DNA from: Gammaproteobacteria bacterium
GTDB taxonomy: Bacteria; Pseudomonadota; Gammaproteobacteria; Steroidobacterales; UBA11654
DNA: 16,561 bases
Assembly (NCBI GenBank): GCA_012965065.1
Contig: DTSX01000098.1
Location: 1-16,561 of the forward strand
Reading direction: 5' to 3'
Each line of letters begins with the position of its first letter. Position 1 is the first letter of the stretch. The translations under genes were made by a program, and so were the position numbers. Below are positions 5,906 to 13,213 of this stretch, in pieces. The notes under the pieces were generated by a model, which worked only from the letters and a program-made list of their open reading frames with translations, did no database searches and was not told where the DNA came from.

Positions 5906-6837
5906 GCATAGAAGTTGTTTCTCCTGGACTGCAGACAACCATTCAAGACAATGGTCGGTATGGATGGCGGCATATGGGGGTTCCTCAATCGGGTGCCGCC
6001 GATCTTTTTTCTTTCGGACTTGCCAATTTTTTACATGGCCAATCGTACGATTCCTCCGTCCTGGAATGCACATTATCAGGCCCACGATTGCGTTTTCTAA
6101 AAAGCATGCAAATCTTGATGACGGGTGCAGATATGCAACCAGAGATTAATGGAAAACAGGTTGCAATGTTCATTCCTTGCAAGGTTAAACCCGGAGATGA
6201 GTTGACTATGCATGCCTGTCTCGTTGGTTGTCGAAGCTATATAGCATTTTCAGAAGATTTAGTCTGTGATGCCTTTATGGGCAGCAATTCTACCTATTTG
6301 CCTGCTAAATTAGGCGGTCTGAATGGAAAAGCGTTGGAATCAGGGGACGTCATCCCCACAGCTGGGGACAAAACAAACCAGGTAAGACAACTAAAATCAG
6401 TGGCAGACTTAAGGCAGACATTTTCGAATGAGTGGGTTTTCATGGCAATGCCTGGACCGGAATTCGATTTAATAGATGAAGCCTCAAAAACACTCTTGTT
6501 TTCTGCAACCTATACAGTTTCTAATGACTCGAATCGAATGGGTAGTCGACTTGTAGGCCCGGATTTGAAAATCAAGAAAACCGATCATATGATCAGTGGC
6601 CCTCTTTTCCCTGGTACGCTCCAATGTCCGACAGAAGGTTCACCAATATTGTTGGGAGCCGATGCACAAACCCTTGGTGGCTATCCAAGATTGTTGCAAA
6701 TCGCACTGGTTGACCGACATTTAATTGGCCAATTAAGGCCTGGAGATAGAATTAAATTTCAAAAAATATCAATAAGTGAAGCTTATGAACAGCTCCAACA
6801 GCAAGCATTACTATTTCCTTTCATTTCTAATATATAA
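5902..6837 (+). CDS. pxpC: 5-oxoprolinase subunit PxpC (KipA / biotin-dependent carboxyltransferase-like)
   Basis: The 311-residue protein shows the family's N-terminal signature QDNGRYGWRHMGVPQSGAAD (15-34), an internal SNRMGSRL segment and the C-terminal GGYPRLLQIALVDRHLIGQL region near 270-290 followed by RPGD. This is the allophanate hydrolase subunit 2 / KipA fold, which pairs with PxpB. The ATGA overlap with pxpB fixes the start. The stop TAA (6835-6837) lies inside a TATAAT box (6833-6838) that probably drives the tRNA-Arg gene 20 bases downstream. No terminator is visible after the operon, so read-through into the tRNA is likely. Confidence 0.93.
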   Translation: MSIEVVSPGLQTTIQDNGRYGWRHMGVPQSGAADLFSFGLANFLHGQSYDSSVLECTLSGPRLRFLKSMQILMTGADMQPEINGKQVAMFIPCKVKPGDELTMHACLVGCRSYIAFSEDLVCDAFMGSNSTYLPAKLGGLNGKALESGDVIPTAGDKTNQVRQLKSVADLRQTFSNEWVFMAMPGPEFDLIDEASKTLLFSATYTVSNDSNRMGSRLVGPDLKIKKTDHMISGPLFPGTLQCPTEGSPILLGADAQTLGGYPRLLQIALVDRHLIGQLRPGDRIKFQKISISEAYEQLQQQALLFPFISNI

Positions 6838-6838
6838 T
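6833..6838 (+). promoter_or_regulatory. -10 box of tRNA-Arg overlapping the pxpC stop
   Basis: A perfect TATAAT covers the pxpC stop codon and ends 18 bases before the tRNA 5' end, the same distance as at tRNA-Ser. The -35 region (near 6808-6815, TTACTATT) is poor. Confidence 0.45.
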
Positions 6839-6856
6839 GCACAGAGTTTTGAAGTT

Positions 6857-6933
6857 GCGCCTGTAGCTCAGCTGGATAGAGTACCTGGCTTCGAACCAGG
6901 TGGTCGGGGGTTCGAATCCCTCCGGGCGCGCCA
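6857..6933 (+). tRNA. tRNA-Arg (anticodon TCG)
   Basis: This is a complete class I tRNA. The acceptor GCGCCTG (6857-6863) pairs with CGGGCGC (6923-6929) with one G-T wobble. The D arm is normal, and the anticodon stem CCTGG/CCAGG encloses CTTCGAA, giving anticodon TCG (6891-6893), which reads CGA. The T arm contains GTTCGAATCC. The discriminator is G6930 and CCA is encoded at 6931-6933. A minus-strand gene ends 2 bases downstream, so no terminator space exists on the 3' side. No second copy of its 3' end is seen in the window. Confidence 0.97.
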
Positions 6934-6935
6934 GA

Positions 6936-7727
6936 CTACCATGGCATGGGGGTCCCATCGCAATTTACAAACAGTGGCAGGCTTTCTGTCGTTAAGTTTT
7001 CTATGTAGTGAATCATCTGTGTCACCGATTCCAGCGTTGTAATCATTGGGATTTTGCCGTCTTGGATCATTTTAATGAGTTCTATAGGCACAATTTTACT
7101 CAAGCGCTCAGGAATTGGATCATCCGGCTGCAAAGCTAAAAAACCTCGGGTATCTACCAGCCCAGGATTGATTAAAGATACCATGATCTTTTCGGGTTTT
7201 AGCTCATGGTAAAGATTGTGTACAGACATATGCAATGCGGCTTTACTGGCTCTGTAAGAATAAAGTGTAACTGGGGGTGCAATTTGAGCAATGGATCCGG
7301 CAGCGCTGCCTAGAAAAATAATTTTTTTCATGTTTCCCTGGCGTACATTTTTCATCAATTTCTCAGTCACTCGAATAGGGCCTATTGCATTGACCTCGAA
7401 GCTTCTGGTGAACATTTGATAATCAATTTGACCGAATTTTTGTGGATTGGGTGGTCCCAAATATGCCGCATTGTTGATCAATAAATCTAGAGGCCAATCT
7501 CCAATTTCTTTTAGAAGGCTGTCAATGCTTGATTCATTGGTAATGTCAAGTGTATGCAATATCAGATTTGGGTTGTCAACCGACAATTTTTTCAATGCAA
7601 CAGCATCTGCAGGGTTTCTGCACGTAGCCCTTACTTCCCAGTTAAGCAAGAGGTACTGTTTAACAAATTCCAGACCTATGCCACGATTCGAGCCCGTAAT
7701 GAGGACTGTCCCTGTTTGGCTAGCCAT
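6936..7727 (-). CDS. Short-chain dehydrogenase/reductase (C-factor / sniffer-like)
   Basis: The 263-residue cytoplasmic NAD(P)-dependent oxidoreductase has all classical SDR landmarks: the cofactor motif TGSNRGIG (11-18), acidic turn D61, NNAA (85-88), active-site S141, catalytic Y158xxxK162 and PG at 188-189. The sequence style matches the C-factor/sniffer carbonyl-reductase group. The first eight bases of the gene overlap the end of the Rieske oxygenase gene upstream, so the two are translated together and probably act on the same compound, the SDR oxidising or reducing an alcohol/ketone before or after oxygenation. The substrate is unknown. The stop lies 2 bases from the end of tRNA-Arg. 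Confidence 0.92.
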   Translation of the reverse strand: MASQTGTVLITGSNRGIGLEFVKQYLLLNWEVRATCRNPADAVALKKLSVDNPNLILHTLDITNESSIDSLLKEIGDWPLDLLINNAAYLGPPNPQKFGQIDYQMFTRSFEVNAIGPIRVTEKLMKNVRQGNMKKIIFLGSAAGSIAQIAPPVTLYSYRASKAALHMSVHNLYHELKPEKIMVSLINPGLVDTRGFLALQPDDPIPERLSKIVPIELIKMIQDGKIPMITTLESVTQMIHYIENLTTESLPLFVNCDGTPMPW

Positions 7728-8850
7728 TGGTACTCTCTAATCTTGGTATAGAAGGGTACTGCCACCCTTTTGGATTTACTTTCCTTGCAATGGAAGGAAC
7801 CACGCAATATTCGCCACTTGCGACCAGCGCTTGCCATTTTTTGTTGTCAATTTGCCAGCCTTTATCTCTCATTTCATGCATCAGTTCCCAATAAACTTTA
7901 AGGATTGTATCTTCATGTTTGCCAACAATGGTTGGCATGCCATCTGGACCTGCCTTGGGGACCTGTGCTTCGGCAATCTCTTTGTCTTCAAGAATATTTT
8001 TCAAGTTTTTTTCAAGAGCTACGGCATCCATTTCTTTCTGAGTCATAAAATTTCGGAAGAAGTAATACCTCATCATGGTTGTGGTTTGGTCAATAGGTGT
8101 AGAAAATTCATAAAAACAGTTAAATCTTCCAGAGCCAATAGCACCAATTTCAACTTCACCGCGAAGGGTCTGTCCTGCCATAAAATATTTCAGTACAGAT
8201 TTTACCTGCGTCCCTTTTTCTCTCACATTTTCCCATTCTCCCTTGCTGTAAGTTGCTTCAGTTTGAATGAATGCAGTTAACCCATAATCGGTTCTTTTAA
8301 CTTGGTGGGGTGGGGGTTGAAATGGATTTTCCTGATCTTCAAATTTGATTCCATGCACAATTGGAAGATGGACGTAGTCCAAGTTGCTGAATTTAGCTAA
8401 ATGGAAATTTGATTCAAAAATTACATCGTGTTCAATGTAAGTAAAACTTGGATCCTCTAACTCAGGAAGCTCAAAGATTGGCTCAGCTTGATTCGGTTCG
8501 TCACCTAGAAACGTCCAGATCAGACCGTGTTTCTCAATGGCCGGGTAATGATCTGTTTTTACCCCTGGTGCTGCAGTTTGTGGATCGTCTTCTCCAACAG
8601 ACGGTATCTTGCCGCAATTTCCTTCTCGGTCAAATTGCCAACCGTGAAAAGGGCAAACCACCATGCCGTGTTCATTGCAAGATCCATTTGATAGGCTGGC
8701 ACCACGATGGGGACATGCATTGCTTAGGCAGGCTGGTTTGCCTTCTTGATCGCGAAACAACACAAAATCGGTCCCCAGCATTTTTACGTGCAAGGGTTTG
8801 TTTTTTAGCTCGCTGCTGCGAGCAGCGACGTACCAAACATTGGTGTACAT
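7720..8850 (-). CDS. Rieske non-heme iron oxygenase, large subunit
   Basis: The 376-residue protein has an N-terminal Rieske [2Fe-2S] domain with C46-x-H48 (CPHRG) and C66-x-x-H69 (CPFHGW). A catalytic domain follows, carrying the mononuclear iron motif D158xxH161xxxxH166 and an acidic third-ligand candidate near 288-289. It is of the vanillate O-demethylase / ring-hydroxylating type that hydroxylates or demethylates aromatic or alicyclic compounds with O2 and electrons from a reductase, which is not encoded nearby. The start is supported by AAAGG eight bases before the ATG. The gene is coupled to the SDR by an 8-base overlap and diverges from the flavin-binding gene at 8971. Confidence 0.93.
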   Translation of the reverse strand: MYTNVWYVAARSSELKNKPLHVKMLGTDFVLFRDQEGKPACLSNACPHRGASLSNGSCNEHGMVVCPFHGWQFDREGNCGKIPSVGEDDPQTAAPGVKTDHYPAIEKHGLIWTFLGDEPNQAEPIFELPELEDPSFTYIEHDVIFESNFHLAKFSNLDYVHLPIVHGIKFEDQENPFQPPPHQVKRTDYGLTAFIQTEATYSKGEWENVREKGTQVKSVLKYFMAGQTLRGEVEIGAIGSGRFNCFYEFSTPIDQTTTMMRYYFFRNFMTQKEMDAVALEKNLKNILEDKEIAEAQVPKAGPDGMPTIVGKHEDTILKVYWELMHEMRDKGWQIDNKKWQALVASGEYCVVPSIARKVNPKGWQYPSIPRLESTNG

Positions 8851-8870
8851 TATTATTACCTTTCAGAACT

Positions 8871-8876
8871 ATTATA
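8871..8876 (-). promoter_or_regulatory. -10 box for the Rieske-SDR operon
   Basis: On the minus strand a perfect TATAAT is present 20 bases before the Rieske start codon. The -35 position falls on the hairpin at 8894-8909. No consensus -35 is visible, which suggests an activated promoter. Confidence 0.45.
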
Positions 8877-8893
8877 TTTTTGGGCCAGCAAGT

Positions 8894-8909
8894 AACCCAT
8901 TCTTGGGTT
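8894..8909. promoter_or_regulatory. Inverted repeat between divergent genes (possible operator)
   Basis: AACCCA (8894-8899) and TGGGTT (8904-8909) form a perfect 6-bp inverted repeat with a 4-base centre. It sits midway between the Rieske and FMN-protein starts, upstream of both -10 boxes (8871-8876 minus, TATACT 8937-8942 plus). A binding site for a dimeric regulator is plausible, but no regulator gene is in the window. Confidence 0.4.
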
Positions 8910-8936
8910 GCAATACATTACCACCATCAGTCGTAG

Positions 8937-8964
8937 TATACTCACCTGTAGATATTTTTAGGAG
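8937..8964 (+). promoter_or_regulatory. -10 box and ribosome binding site of the FMN-protein gene
   Basis: TATACT (8937-8942) is a good -10 box. AGGAG at 8960-8964 lies six bases before the ATG at 8971 and fixes the start. This is the clearest Shine-Dalgarno site in the window. Confidence 0.55.
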
Positions 8965-8970
8965 ATTAAA

Positions 8971-9534
8971 ATGAGCAATGCACACCCTTGGCTAGAACAA
9001 ATTCCCTGGACAACAAAACCCCTACCAAGAGACATGTTAGAGCACCGTATTCAGAGAGCTCTTACCCTAACGAACCTGGGTATGTTGGGAACATTAGGTC
9101 TCAAAGGACCTATAGTAAGCCCATTGGAATTCTATGCAGACAAATTTACGATCTATATATTTCCACAGCCAGGTAGCCCCAAACTGAAGGCAATGGAGCG
9201 TGATCCCAGGGTTTCTTTTGCAGTTGCAAATCCAATGGCAGGCTGGGCATCTGCCCAAGGCGCTCAGTTGTTTGGGCGAGCGGAATTATTGGATCCGGGG
9301 ACATCCGAGTGGGACTATGGCATGACCATTTTCAGGTGGCAAGGATCGGCGGCAGAGATTAATTCAGGATTTGACCATCCCCCACAATATCAACTCATGA
9401 GGCTGAATCCAGATCGGATTGTTTACACTGAGCATTTCCTGAGAAAAGATGGTTACGGACCCAGGCAAATTTGGCGCAAGGATGAAAAAACTGAACAGGC
9501 TTCTGATGGCTTCACAGAAGCGAAGCAAACTTGA
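8971..9534 (+). CDS. Pyridoxamine 5'-phosphate oxidase-like FMN split-barrel protein
   Basis: The 187-residue protein matches the FMN-binding split-barrel family. A helix around 20-35 precedes strand GPIVSPLEFYADKFTIYIF (46-64), then the typical S-x-K (69-71) and RDPRVSFAV (77-85) phosphate-binding segment. A central W/G-rich strand and a DRIVYTEHF strand follow. Such proteins bind FMN or F420 and act as oxidases, reductases or heme/flavin-handling proteins; which applies here cannot be told. It has no signal peptide. It diverges from the Rieske operon across a shared control region, which hints at common regulation, and converges with the MFS gene at 9554. Confidence 0.87.
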   Translation: MSNAHPWLEQIPWTTKPLPRDMLEHRIQRALTLTNLGMLGTLGLKGPIVSPLEFYADKFTIYIFPQPGSPKLKAMERDPRVSFAVANPMAGWASAQGAQLFGRAELLDPGTSEWDYGMTIFRWQGSAAEINSGFDHPPQYQLMRLNPDRIVYTEHFLRKDGYGPRQIWRKDEKTEQASDGFTEAKQT

Positions 9535-9553
9535 TGTAAAAATAATTTCAGAG

Positions 9554-10750
9554 CTAGATATTTGGGATTTTGACAAATTGGAAATAAATTCCTAAAACAA
9601 TCGCTACCACAGAGCCAAACAGGAAGGGGTAACTTGGATTTGTGGTGTAGAGCAAGGCACCAATGGCTGGTCCAAAAATCATACCTACAACCGGTGCTGC
9701 TGATAGCAGGCCTGCTACTTCACCTTGTTCATGCGGTTCAACACTCATGGTCGCTGCTGCATTCAGTCCTGGAGTAACCATGCTAAATGCAATGCCGATG
9801 CCTGCGAATGCCAAATAAAAGTAGGCCAAGCTGGTCACCATTGGAATCGCAAACAAAGCTGATCCAAAAATGAAAAAACACAGACGCAACAAGGTTTTTG
9901 GTGACACGTCTATTATCTGTAAAACAACCGCTTGCATCAGGGTTGTTGTTAAGGCCATCGACAACAAAGAGATGCTGGTTGCTTTGATAATGTTACTTTG
10001 AGTGGCAACACCAAGCCGGTCTTCGATGAAGAATGCTGCAATGACCTGTGTTGCAGTAAATACTAAAAAAACCAGAGCCCAGCCAACCAGGTAAGGCATG
10101 ATGCGCTTGTCATAAAATTTTAGATTGCCAGTCTTAGAAACAGGCGTTTGTTGCTTTGGTTCGATTAAGAATTTCATCGATAAAATTCCCCCTAGAACCG
10201 CGATACCTGCACCAAAATACAGTGGGAAAATGGGGTGGATAAAAGCAAGCCCGCCCCCAACAATGGGCCCAATTATGGTTCCGATGCCAGACGCCATCCC
10301 AATCAATGCCATTCCCTTGATTCTGGTTGTTTCATCTGTAGTATCTGATATGTAGGCGGTCGCAGCAGGCTGGATGCCCCCAATTAGACTCCCATAGAGC
10401 AATCTGATGATGAACAACAATGAAAATAGCTGCCAAGAGGCAAGTAGACCCCACAAACCAATCTGAATTCCAAATGCAAACAGAGCGTAAGCGATTGCAT
10501 AGGAAAATAAACCTATGATGAATACGGGTTTTCTTCCCATCGACTGGCTTTTTTTCCCCCAAAAGTACGAAGAAAACACCAGCGACACGTTCGAGATAGC
10601 AATCAGAATGCCGAATTGATTTGTGCTAAGCCCAATGCTTCTCGATAGAGGGGCGAAAATGATGTACAGGAGTGAAAACCCAGTTCCGTAGATTATCAAA
10701 CCGATGATCAGTATGACTTTATCCAGACTGATCCAGGATTGTTTGGCCAT
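9554..10750 (-). CDS. MFS transporter, DHA1 / drug-efflux type
   Basis: The 398-residue inner-membrane protein has about 12 hydrophobic segments. The loop 2-3 signature (motif A) reads GKKSQSMGRKP at 65-75. The antiporter motif C is GIGTIIGPIVGG at 155-166 in helix 5, which is characteristic of proton-coupled export of drugs or small hydrophobic compounds. The substrate is unknown. The start codon shares a base with the stop of the DUF1244 gene upstream (TAATG), so translation is coupled. The 3' end faces the FMN-protein gene with only 19 bases between, and no terminator is evident there. Confidence 0.9.
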   Translation of the reverse strand: MAKQSWISLDKVILIIGLIIYGTGFSLLYIIFAPLSRSIGLSTNQFGILIAISNVSLVFSSYFWGKKSQSMGRKPVFIIGLFSYAIAYALFAFGIQIGLWGLLASWQLFSLLFIIRLLYGSLIGGIQPAATAYISDTTDETTRIKGMALIGMASGIGTIIGPIVGGGLAFIHPIFPLYFGAGIAVLGGILSMKFLIEPKQQTPVSKTGNLKFYDKRIMPYLVGWALVFLVFTATQVIAAFFIEDRLGVATQSNIIKATSISLLSMALTTTLMQAVVLQIIDVSPKTLLRLCFFIFGSALFAIPMVTSLAYFYLAFAGIGIAFSMVTPGLNAAATMSVEPHEQGEVAGLLSAAPVVGMIFGPAIGALLYTTNPSYPFLFGSVVAIVLGIYFQFVKIPNI

Positions 10751-11043
10751 TAGGAACGTTTTTTCTGATTCATTTTTTCAAGCTGTTCAGCGGTGGCAGG
10801 TTTCTGATAACGCTGCTTCCATTCTTTGTATGTCATGCCATAGATTCTTTCTCGGGCAGTATCGTAATCAATTTCTATCCCCCGGTCTGCTGCTGCCTCT
10901 ACAAACCACTTGCTGAGGCAATTGCGACAAAAGCCTGCCAGATTCATAAGATCAATATTCTGAAGCTCCGTTTCTTTACGTAAATGTTCGACCAGTCTTT
11001 GAAAAACTGCCGCTTCCAACTCAATTTTTTCATACTCATGCAT
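10750..11043 (-). CDS. DUF1244 family small protein
   Basis: The 97-residue acidic/helical protein carries the family signature GFCRNCLSKW (37-46), with C39 and C42 as a possible metal-binding pair. The helix-rich remainder includes the TYKEWKQRYQ segment (71-80). DUF1244 proteins are single-domain proteins of about 95-110 residues, widespread in alpha- and gammaproteobacteria and without a settled function, so this copy is full length. Its stop overlaps the start of the MFS gene by one base, which suggests co-expression. The upstream gap (11044-11131) is shared with the divergent CoA-transferase gene and contains AT-rich promoter-like words but no clear consensus. Confidence 0.9.
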   Translation of the reverse strand: MHEYEKIELEAAVFQRLVEHLRKETELQNIDLMNLAGFCRNCLSKWFVEAAADRGIEIDYDTARERIYGMTYKEWKQRYQKPATAEQLEKMNQKKRS

Positions 11044-11131
11044 AAGTTTTTATGTTTTTTTGAAGGCTATATATAAACACAGTATCAAGTAGAATAGTAA
11101 TGCAATCAATCTTCAATCGGCAAGACAAAAG

Positions 11132-12313
11132 ATGGAAAATTCGCAACGTCCTTTGGTAGGAATCAAGGTGGTAGAAATGACCCATATGGTGATGGGACCG
11201 GCTATTGGTGCCATTCTTGGGGATCTTGGAGCAGATGTGATTAAGGTTGAACCTATTTCAGGTGACAAAACTCGCAATTTAACTGATGCCGGATCGGGTT
11301 ATTTTCTGACTTTCAATCGCAATAAACGAAGTATCGCTGTGGATGTGAAATCCAAGCAAGGGAAAGATATTGTTCTCAAACTGCTTACTGGAACCGATGT
11401 TTTCATTGAGAATTTTCGCTCTGGGGCAATGGAAAAACTTGGTTTAGGATACGACGACCTAAAATCATTAAACCCCAAATTAATCTATTGCTCGGCCAAG
11501 GGTTTTTTGGAAGGGCCCTATCAAAATCGGACAGCATTGGATGAGGTTGCTCAGATGATGGGTGGCCTTGCTTACATGACTGGACCACCAGGGCAACCTT
11601 TGAGGGCAGGATCATCAGTGATTGATATTATGGGCGGTATGTTTGGTGTCATTGCAATTTTGGCTGCAGTCCAGGAGAGACAAACTTCAGGTACAGGCCA
11701 GAAAGTAACCAGTGCCCTGTTTGAAAATGTGGTGTATCTAATGGGTCAGCACATGGCACAAACAGCAACTACAGGCTCACCGCCACCACCGATGTCAGTT
11801 CGGGTTTCGGCATGGGCTGTATACGATATTTTTGAGACCAAAGACGATGAACAAGTGTTTGTCGGGGTAGTCAGCGACGGTCAATGGAAATCTTTCTGTG
11901 CGGCATTCGGCCTGACCGATTTTAGGGAAGACAAGGCGATGGATTTGAATGCCAATCGGGTTGCAAAAAGAAACTTGATTATTCCAAGGATCAATACGTT
12001 ATTCAAACAATACACAAAGCAGGATTTAATGGAGAAACTTGAACAAACGGGTCTACCTTTTGCGCCAATATCAAAACCTGAAGACCTATTTGAAGACCCA
12101 CATTTAAATGAATCTGGAGGTTTACTTGATATTGATCTACCTCAAGGAGGGCAGACCAAATTGCCTGCCTTACCGATTCAGATGAAGGGCAATCGATTTG
12201 GAGTCGAACACCAGGTTCCTAAATTAGGTGAACACACTAGAGAAGTTTTAAAAGAGCTTGGTTTTGATGATGTTTTGATTAATCAGATGGTTGAGGAATT
12301 GGTTGTGTCTTAG
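11132..12313 (+). CDS. Class III CoA-transferase (CaiB/BaiF, formyl-CoA transferase-like)
   Basis: The 393-residue enzyme moves CoA between carboxylic acids. The N-terminal Rossmann part shows GPAIGAILGDLGADVIKVE (22-40) and FNRNKRSIAVD (61-71), then NFRSGAMEKLGLGY (94-107). The catalytic aspartate is D165 in SSVIDIMGGM, matching D169 of oxalate-specific Frc. The C-terminal KLGEHTREVLKELG is typical of the family. The acid substrate is not predictable; alone among oxygenases and transporters it may activate a product of oxidation for beta-oxidation-type breakdown. It is transcribed alone on the plus strand, diverging from DUF1244 and converging on the PhyH gene. The ribosome-binding sequence before the ATG is weak. 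Confidence 0.93.
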   Translation: MENSQRPLVGIKVVEMTHMVMGPAIGAILGDLGADVIKVEPISGDKTRNLTDAGSGYFLTFNRNKRSIAVDVKSKQGKDIVLKLLTGTDVFIENFRSGAMEKLGLGYDDLKSLNPKLIYCSAKGFLEGPYQNRTALDEVAQMMGGLAYMTGPPGQPLRAGSSVIDIMGGMFGVIAILAAVQERQTSGTGQKVTSALFENVVYLMGQHMAQTATTGSPPPPMSVRVSAWAVYDIFETKDDEQVFVGVVSDGQWKSFCAAFGLTDFREDKAMDLNANRVAKRNLIIPRINTLFKQYTKQDLMEKLEQTGLPFAPISKPEDLFEDPHLNESGGLLDIDLPQGGQTKLPALPIQMKGNRFGVEHQVPKLGEHTREVLKELGFDDVLINQMVEELVVS

Positions 12314-12381
12314 GCGCTAGCTTCCTTAGATGCAAATCTGCTGAAAGAGCAACGATAAAATTATAACTTCTTTGATTGAAG

Positions 12382-13185
12382 TCACTTCCTCCAACAAACT
12401 GGAAAGAGTGGATGGTCAAGGGCTTGACCCTGTTTAAAGGATGCTAATTCAGGGAAGGGGGGTGATGTTTCTCCAGGCCGCTCTGCGAAAACAGCATCAT
12501 CGCCCAGCCAGCGGGAGCTAAAGGCACGTCGACGAGTGCTTTCTCTGGGATTGCCTTTTCCCGAATGGAGGGTTTTGAAATGGAAAATAATACAGTCACC
12601 TTGGTCCATGTCCCAGGATAGAATTTCATATTTATCCCGTTCTACCTCAATGTTAGGTAAAGATTCAAAACTACTTGGTGTGTAATCGTATTCTGCATTA
12701 GTCAAGAATTTCTTTGGCATAAACATTTTCCCCCAGGCGTGGGAACCGGCAATGAATTCTAGTCCAATTTCTCTAGGTACAGGATCCAATGGCAGCCAGA
12801 TACTGCAAACTTGATTTCCATCCACACAATAATAGGGTTGATCATGATGCCAAGGTGTTTGTTCTGAAGTTTTCGGTTCTTTTACCAAAATATGCTCGTG
12901 AAAAAGTTGGACTTTTTTGGATTGGGTAATTCGACCGGCAATCTCCGCAGCAGGCGAGTCGAAGAGAAAATTTTTGTATTCCTCAAAACGATTCCAATTA
13001 CAGTAATCATCATAAAAATCACCCTCTTTGTTTGTAGGCGTATATTCGCAGGCGTAGGGGCCGGGATCCTTTCGGTTTTTTTCGATCCCTGCTGCCAAAA
13101 GATCTAACCAACTCTGGTCAAAAACCTGCCGCAAACAAACCACCCCATCTTGATGGTATTTTATTATTTGAGATTTGTTGATCAA
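12382..13185 (-). CDS. Phytanoyl-CoA dioxygenase (PhyH) family protein
   Basis: The 267-residue cytoplasmic protein is an Fe(II)/2-oxoglutarate-dependent dioxygenase. The iron-binding facial triad is H113-x-D115 (WHHDQPYY) and H207 (TLHSG), and R218-R220 (RRRAFSSRW) supplies the 2-oxoglutarate-binding arginine. The N-terminal YHQDGVVCLRQVF (10-22) is typical of the family. Substrates range from acyl-CoAs to free small molecules, so the target is open. The start must be the rare TTG at 13185: an in-frame stop lies 9 bases upstream and no ATG follows in the conserved N-terminus. It is the last gene of the minus-strand run and follows the Spinster-type transporter by 28 bases. Confidence 0.92.
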   Translation of the reverse strand: MINKSQIIKYHQDGVVCLRQVFDQSWLDLLAAGIEKNRKDPGPYACEYTPTNKEGDFYDDYCNWNRFEEYKNFLFDSPAAEIAGRITQSKKVQLFHEHILVKEPKTSEQTPWHHDQPYYCVDGNQVCSIWLPLDPVPREIGLEFIAGSHAWGKMFMPKKFLTNAEYDYTPSSFESLPNIEVERDKYEILSWDMDQGDCIIFHFKTLHSGKGNPRESTRRRAFSSRWLGDDAVFAERPGETSPPFPELASFKQGQALDHPLFPVCWRK

Positions 13186-13213
13186 CCTTAGGGCCTATTT
13201 TTTTTAATGTATT

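Noticed and set aside
221..6937. Identical 8-mer GCCAGACT at the 3' ends of both tRNAs (221-228 and 6930-6937)
   Set aside because: GCCA is the shared tRNA end and only GACT is extra. The right copy of the islet repeat does not share it, so chance is sufficient.
6857..8850. A second tRNA-bounded island starting at tRNA-Arg
   Set aside because: The genes abut the tRNA as in the first islet, but I found no second copy of the tRNA-Arg 3' end in the window.
12314..12381. Bidirectional terminator between the CoA-transferase and PhyH genes
   Set aside because: Only a short CTTC/GAAG stem with a 7-base loop and no strong T run is present; too weak to call.
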